Source of the DNA: Rhizomucor pusillus
Lineage: Eukaryota > Mucoromycota > Mucoromycetes > Mucorales > Lichtheimiaceae
NCBI GenBank assembly: GCA_900175165.2
Contig: FWWN02000697.1
Coordinates: forward strand, 124,001-188,000
Direction of reading: 5' to 3'
Length of the DNA stretch: 64,000 bases
The notes below the pieces were generated by a model, which was not told where the DNA came from, ran no database searches, and saw nothing but the letters and a program-made list of their open reading frames with translations. The translations under genes were made by a program, and so were the position numbers. Position 1 is the stretch's first letter. Each line of letters opens with the position of its first letter. Positions 59,723 through 64,000 of this stretch are shown here, in pieces.

Positions 59723-61095
59723 TCATCCTTCGCAGTATATCCGGTCCAACGCACACGATTGACGGGCATGTCTGGGACCACGATGAGAGACAATATGACT
59801 CACCTCGTAGTGGTCTGCCAGGATCTCCTCGCTATCACGGCTGTTCTTGTACTCCACTAGATTTCGTGTCTGCTCACTCAGCGATAACGACAAGAACTGT
59901 TCTTGTAATGCTCGCATCGATTCGGCATCTTGGACCTTATCGGATATCGTGCTGTCCAGCACATCATCAGCGGTCGACAGTCCATCGTTCCCGTAATCGA
60001 ACCCATCCTGCAACCAAAATGTGTGGATAGCAGTCGAGCTCACACCACCCAACGACACAAATCTCTTGATGTTCAACAAAAGACACGCCAACTTTAGCTG
60101 GATCGTGAACGTATCGATGTCGGACACGCGAATCACCGACTTTCCGCTCAACCGGTTAAAGACATGAGCAAGCTCACCGAAGGTTGCCTCAATCTTGGAA
60201 CGGAAGCTTCCAAACGATTTGTTGTATCTATCCTCATCTTGACTTAATGTGGTGGCCCTCGACTTGCGGATAGGACAGAGAAAGTTCTTGGAAGTCAAGT
60301 AACTGTTAGGGGCGATAATACCGGGAACATACAGCGTATAACCACCGTCAAGACCAATACAATCCCATTTGGTCACGAGGTCCTTCAACTCGATACTCGC
60401 TAACATGGACCCATCGTTGTTCGCTGTCAGGGACTTGCATCCGAGACAAAAATCACCATGCCCTTGACATCGACGCAAACCTGACTTCTGAACCCTCCTT
60501 TCTTCAGCTTGTACGAATAGGAGGATCCATGGTCATCCCCAGAGCGAAGATACCATGCTCTCGTATCGTGACCATCCAACAAGAGAGTAACGTGCTTGAA
60601 CTCGGATGGATTGATGTGCGTAGCACACAAGACCCTGATCTTCACATTGGAGAACATCTCGGTCAGACGATTGATCACCACTTCCGACAGCATTGCACCG
60701 TTTTTGATGTAAAACGCACGATACAGTGCGTAAAAACTGTTGCGAGGGACGAAACGTCCCATGTCAGCAACAGAACACCCGGAAAGAAGATGGTAAAGGA
60801 TTAGCAAACCCGTCTCCACATTACGGTATGGACCAGGATAATCCTGGGAACCGAACAACACGACCAAGAAGAAAAACACGGGAATGTAGCCCAACCTCTC
60901 CAGAACGTAGGACTTTATGAAGGAGATGTCGTTAACCTCCTTGATTTCCGACCGATGGTATCGGGTTTTGGTAACCGTCGGGCAGCTATATCCCAAAAAG
61001 TGCCACTGTAGTTGCATCAACAATTGGAACTCTGCAATGATCTCAGGCGGAAACATCTTCTCTGACCTTTGTAATCGACTGTGAAGGTCACTCAA
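59723..61095 (-). pseudogene. PIF/Harbinger-like DDE transposase, frameshifted
   Basis: Two overlapping minus-strand frames (61095-60427 and 60478-59723) make one transposase of the DDE_Tnp_4/HARBI1 kind. The N-terminal part includes FPPEIIAEFQLLMQLQWHFL and VETGLLILYHLLSGCSVADM (helix-turn-helix-like). The catalytic Asp residues are in VTLLLDGHDTRAWYLR and WDCIGLDGGYTLYVPG, and the Glu in FGSFRSKIEATFGELAHVFN. SYSYKLKKGGFRSQVCVDVK is the usual strand between the first Asp and the second. The frame changes near 60430, just after VIFVSDAS, with no plausible intron, so a one- or two-base indel is likely. The three catalytic residues survive. Terminal repeats for this copy were not identified. 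Confidence 0.75.
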
Positions 61096-61376
61096 ATTTT
61101 CGCTTTGATCTTCTCAATGATTCATTCTCTACAATCATTCGTAGGCCAAATTTCCTCCAATATTCCATACCTGGATTCGCGTGCTTAATACGAGCAAAAC
61201 GTTCTCTAATCCACGCAAATTTCGATCGGTAGGAGGTTTAACATTCGTCCCAAAAGGGGGGCCGAATGTCATCAGGCCACCAACATTTTCAGCCCCCTCT
61301 CACCTCGGCCCCGTCCAGATTGTTCGAGTGGTGTCGAGATGCTCTAATTCAAACTCCGAACAGCCCGAAACCTAGA

Positions 61377-61632
61377 AGGTCATCTAGAACCACATACACG
61401 ACGATCCTCTCGTTAAAGTCCCCGCTCCGCAAGGCTACGCGGGTTTTTGAGAACATGGGCTAATCGCTTGAAATAAAGATTTACATAAAATTTCCTGGAT
61501 CTTTCTGGATGGCTGATAATTATTGTATCAAGATCGGTCGAGCGACCACCCCATATTCTCAAAAACCCGCGTAGCCTTGCGGAGCGGGGACTTTAACGAG
61601 AGGATCGTCGTGTATGTGGTTCTAGATGACCT
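61377..61632. mobile_element. Foldback/MITE-like element with 82-bp inverted arms
   Basis: Left arm 61377-61458 and right arm 61551-61632 are reverse complements over 82 bp with one mismatch, around a 92-bp centre without coding capacity. The arms begin AGGTCATCTAGAACC on the outside and end GGGTTTTTGAGA on the inside. A clear target duplication is not visible. It lies about 280 bp upstream (on the minus strand) of the Harbinger-like transposase start, so it could be a related non-autonomous copy, but no shared termini were found. Confidence 0.75.
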
Positions 61633-62280
61633 CCTATCGAGTTCGAACTTCAGGCAAATGAAACTACAGAGTCAGGTAATCTTCCACTTTAAATAACCTT
61701 CATTTTGAGATAATAATGAGATGCTGACGCCTCATAGCAGGAGTCACGGGAAAGGAAATCGAAGTACTTCCCAGAGCAACTGTTCTCTTAATATAATTAA
61801 TCTACAAGAAACGCTGCATGGCTCCGCACCTGTGTGCTCTGCGAACAAGAAGGTCGAAACATGGGGCGTATATTCAACGGCCATAACGAATTGATTGATC
61901 AAATATACTAATCTTTGGTTTCGCCGCAATGGAATCCTTCGAATAATCGCCGACAACACACAAATTCAGCCAGATTTCTGCGTAACAATGGTGTTCAACA
62001 GCAAGGAGCAGCGTACAAATGTACGGCTTGCGAAAAGAATGGAACTATCGGCCAGCCGATAGAACTATGCAAGATTATATGTGCCAGCATGCTATGAAGG
62101 ATATCCAAGACTTACAAGAAAATGAGGTTTTTAATTTCATGAAAAACTTGTTTCGAGAATCATATCGTGCGACATTCACAAGCAACAATACGAAGATGCA
62201 GTACAGAGACGAACCTCAACCGCAAACAAAAGAAAATGAACAAAAAGGAACTAAGCTAGTTTAATTCAATTATTGTACAA
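61633..62280. other. Unresolved region with short plus-strand frames
   Basis: A plus-strand frame 62019-62264 (81 codons; ends PQPQTKENEQKGTKLV) has a protein-like, charged composition, and an overlapping frame upstream (61915-62097) contains a CxxC pair (YKCTACEKNG). No gene could be assembled and no family recognised. Confidence 0.3.
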
Positions 62281-64000
62281 TGATAATATACGAAAGAGCA
62301 TCTATTACCTGTAGCCTTGCACTTTCATATCGATTTCCGAAGTATATTGCGTAGATCCATATACAAAGCTCAGTGGCCTTCCATACCAACAGACAATGCT
62401 GAAATTCTTCATAACCTGCCATATTTGCAGATAAAAATGTCAAAATGCCACTCTGAATGATGTCTTTTGGAAAGCAATAGCTTCTGCAGCTGATTGAGCT
62501 GTTTTTTACCCTTAATTTATGTCCTTTTATCCTTAGTTGGCATATATTTTAACCATTCATTAAAGGCCAATACATGTCTGCATTTAAAAGCAGTACCTAT
62601 ATCCTTATCTTCCATTCAGCCTCTCGCGCATCTGGATGCTCTATGACCGATGGACTCCTTCAGTAGTGCAATCTTGCAGGCAGCTTGTCTGAAGACCTTG
62701 ATAACGACAACAAATTGGCAGTCAGGTTCATCTGCAGCAAGTCGTACGGCTCTATCTTTACTCAAGAGGGTGACAAGTCACAAAGACGGCGTTCATGCTG
62801 GTACACTGGCCGATACAACTGCTTCATAGAAGCTTCTGACGTGCGGATTCGATTTATTAAGTCATTGCTCTCCCTGACATACTTGTGTTGATGTGATGAG
62901 CGCAATGGCAACAACTACCTTGCACTTTTTATTAGATAATGTAGACACATCTCCCCTATCTTCGTTATATTTCCTTTAGACAATACCTTTTTCTGGGACG
63001 ATCCAGCTAGCTTCTGATCTATGCGCATACCAACTGGTTAGTATTATCACCAACTTCGGTACTTCAATTCCACTTACTTGAATAAAGCTCTTGGCATCCT
63101 TTTTGATCTGAATCCAGCATTGACCAGTAGAGCATCACGTTTGAGCAGAAGTCTGTTTTATCGCAGCATTGATTCCAGGAATCAGAATGTTTGCATTCCC
63201 TTTAAGCGAACGTCTTGCTCTCCCAGAGAACCCTCATATCAACAGTTCAGACAACCCATACATCACCCTCAAAAAGTTCGATACGTGCTGCTGCTGGCCG
63301 ATGATGATAACAATGATGGTAATAATAAAGTAGTCATCGTTTTCTTACTGCCTCTCCTGTTGTGACAGTCGGGTTTCAGATTCCTTTCGATAGATAAGCA
63401 AATGAAGCATCCTTCAAAAGAGTGATTTTATGCATTGCCAGAAACTCCGGCTCAATATCACGACAATCAAACTCTTACAACTTTACGCTACCTTACGAAA
63501 TACCTTGACAGTTGTCTCAAAAAAACTACATACAAGCATACTAGCTGTGTACGATGCAGCAACTACATAAACGTTTATGAATGCAATCAGCATGGTGAAT
63601 ACGCACGGAGAAAAATACTGAAAGCACATGCATTTCCGAAAGAGAGATGGCAAAGCATCCGTATTTCGTGTGCGCTTCAACGCGCTCTACAGTTCTCCGA
63701 TACAAGTCTGTAACCCTGCATTATTGACCTCAAGTAATGCTACAGAATCATCTTGATAATGCTTGGGATTGAAATATGAGGAAGTATACTGGGCTTGAAC
63801 AGTGCCAGCCTTGATGGGGAATACTTGAACTTACCATGTCCATTTTTCAGATGCTAATAGTATATCTCATAGTTGGAGAAGTTGGAATCTGCTGAAGGAC
63901 AACGTACACCAGTGTTCTCGCGTACAAGATTTTCTTTCAAAACGACTTGAATACTGTCGAGAAAGCTACAAATATGAAACAAAGCGTTCAGCTCCAGCTG
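62281..64000 (-). other. Coding-like minus-strand fragments, possible partial gene running off the right edge
   Basis: Several minus-strand stretches look coding but are in different frames: about 63835-63715 (FPIKAGTVQAQYTSSYFNP, after a possible acceptor or frame), about 62890-62780 (NDLINRIRTSEASMKQLYRP), about 62720-62640 (LQMNLTANLLSLSRSSDKLP), about 62570-62510 (LAFNEWLKYMPTKDKR) and about 62420-62325 (WYGRPLSFVYGSTQYTSEID). The order and the helical, Leu-rich pieces with a YGRPL motif faintly recall the middle homology region of fungal Zn(II)2Cys6 regulators. I found no zinc cluster and no clean splicing, so this is a weak guess. Short plus-strand frames (63078-63365, 63435-63713) are unsupported. 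Confidence 0.25.

Overview
The window is nuclear DNA of a filamentous fungus, most likely an early-diverging one (Mucoromycota, Mucorales-like). The evidence is the mix of typical fungal genes (Sec9, Erf2, Rad14, Trm82, Ubc8/UBE2H, PAK kinase, Cdc9-type ligase) with families rare or absent in Dikarya: a class C (metabotropic, GABA-B-like) GPCR, a heavy-chain-type ferritin and an HSPA12-type Hsp70. Genes are dense, lie on both strands and carry many short introns (about 50-80 nt). No rRNA, tRNA, CRISPR array or bacterial-style operon was found. Taxon is inference from gene content.

Layout. 0-4.3 kb: class C GPCR (+) ending in a PH-like domain. 4.3-6.0 kb: unresolved, with coding-like minus-strand fragments. 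6.0-7.0 kb: mitochondrial DNAJC28-domain protein (+). 8.5-9.7 kb: two tandem secreted proteins, each with two six-cysteine defensin-like (CS-alpha-beta pattern) modules. 9.8-16.3 kb: four-TM membrane protein (-), XPA/Rad14 (-), ribosomal protein eS10 (-), Trm82/WDR4 (+). 16.5-21.6 kb: NIPA-like transporter (-), coiled-coil protein (+), Sec9 t-SNARE (-). 22.2-27.3 kb: RBM39-type splicing factor (-), disordered repeat protein (+), UBE2H/Ubc8 (-). 29.0-35.2 kb: C2H2 factor (+), FAM210-like protein (+), class I aminotransferase (+), Mediator-like protein (-). 35.7-40.0 kb: Erf2 palmitoyltransferase (-) and O-fucosyltransferase-like enzyme (-). 40.3-44.5 kb: ferritin (+) and Afg2/SPATA5 ATPase (-), convergent. 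46.0-54.8 kb: DNA ligase I (-), HSPA12-like Hsp70 (-), PAK kinase (+).

From about 54.9 kb to 61.7 kb the sequence becomes a graveyard of mobile elements: a MULE-type transposase remnant, two related broken gag-like copies, a complete 180-bp hAT-type MITE with 8-bp target duplication, an antisense RNase H/integrase remnant of a Ty3/Gypsy element, a perfect 53-bp-arm palindrome, a frameshifted PIF/Harbinger-like transposase and an 82-bp-arm foldback element. The last 2.3 kb hold only unresolved, mostly minus-strand coding-like fragments.

Functionally the window is mixed housekeeping: DNA repair (Rad14, ligase I), translation and ribosome assembly (eS10, Trm82, Afg2), splicing (RBM39), secretion and signalling (Sec9, Erf2, PAK, GPCR), ubiquitin (Ubc8) and iron storage (ferritin). 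The most distinctive loci are the twin-module cysteine-rich secreted pair, the GPCR with a C-terminal PH-like domain, and the ferritin. All spliced products were inferred by eye from GT/GC-AG boundaries and family similarity, so exon edges are approximate.
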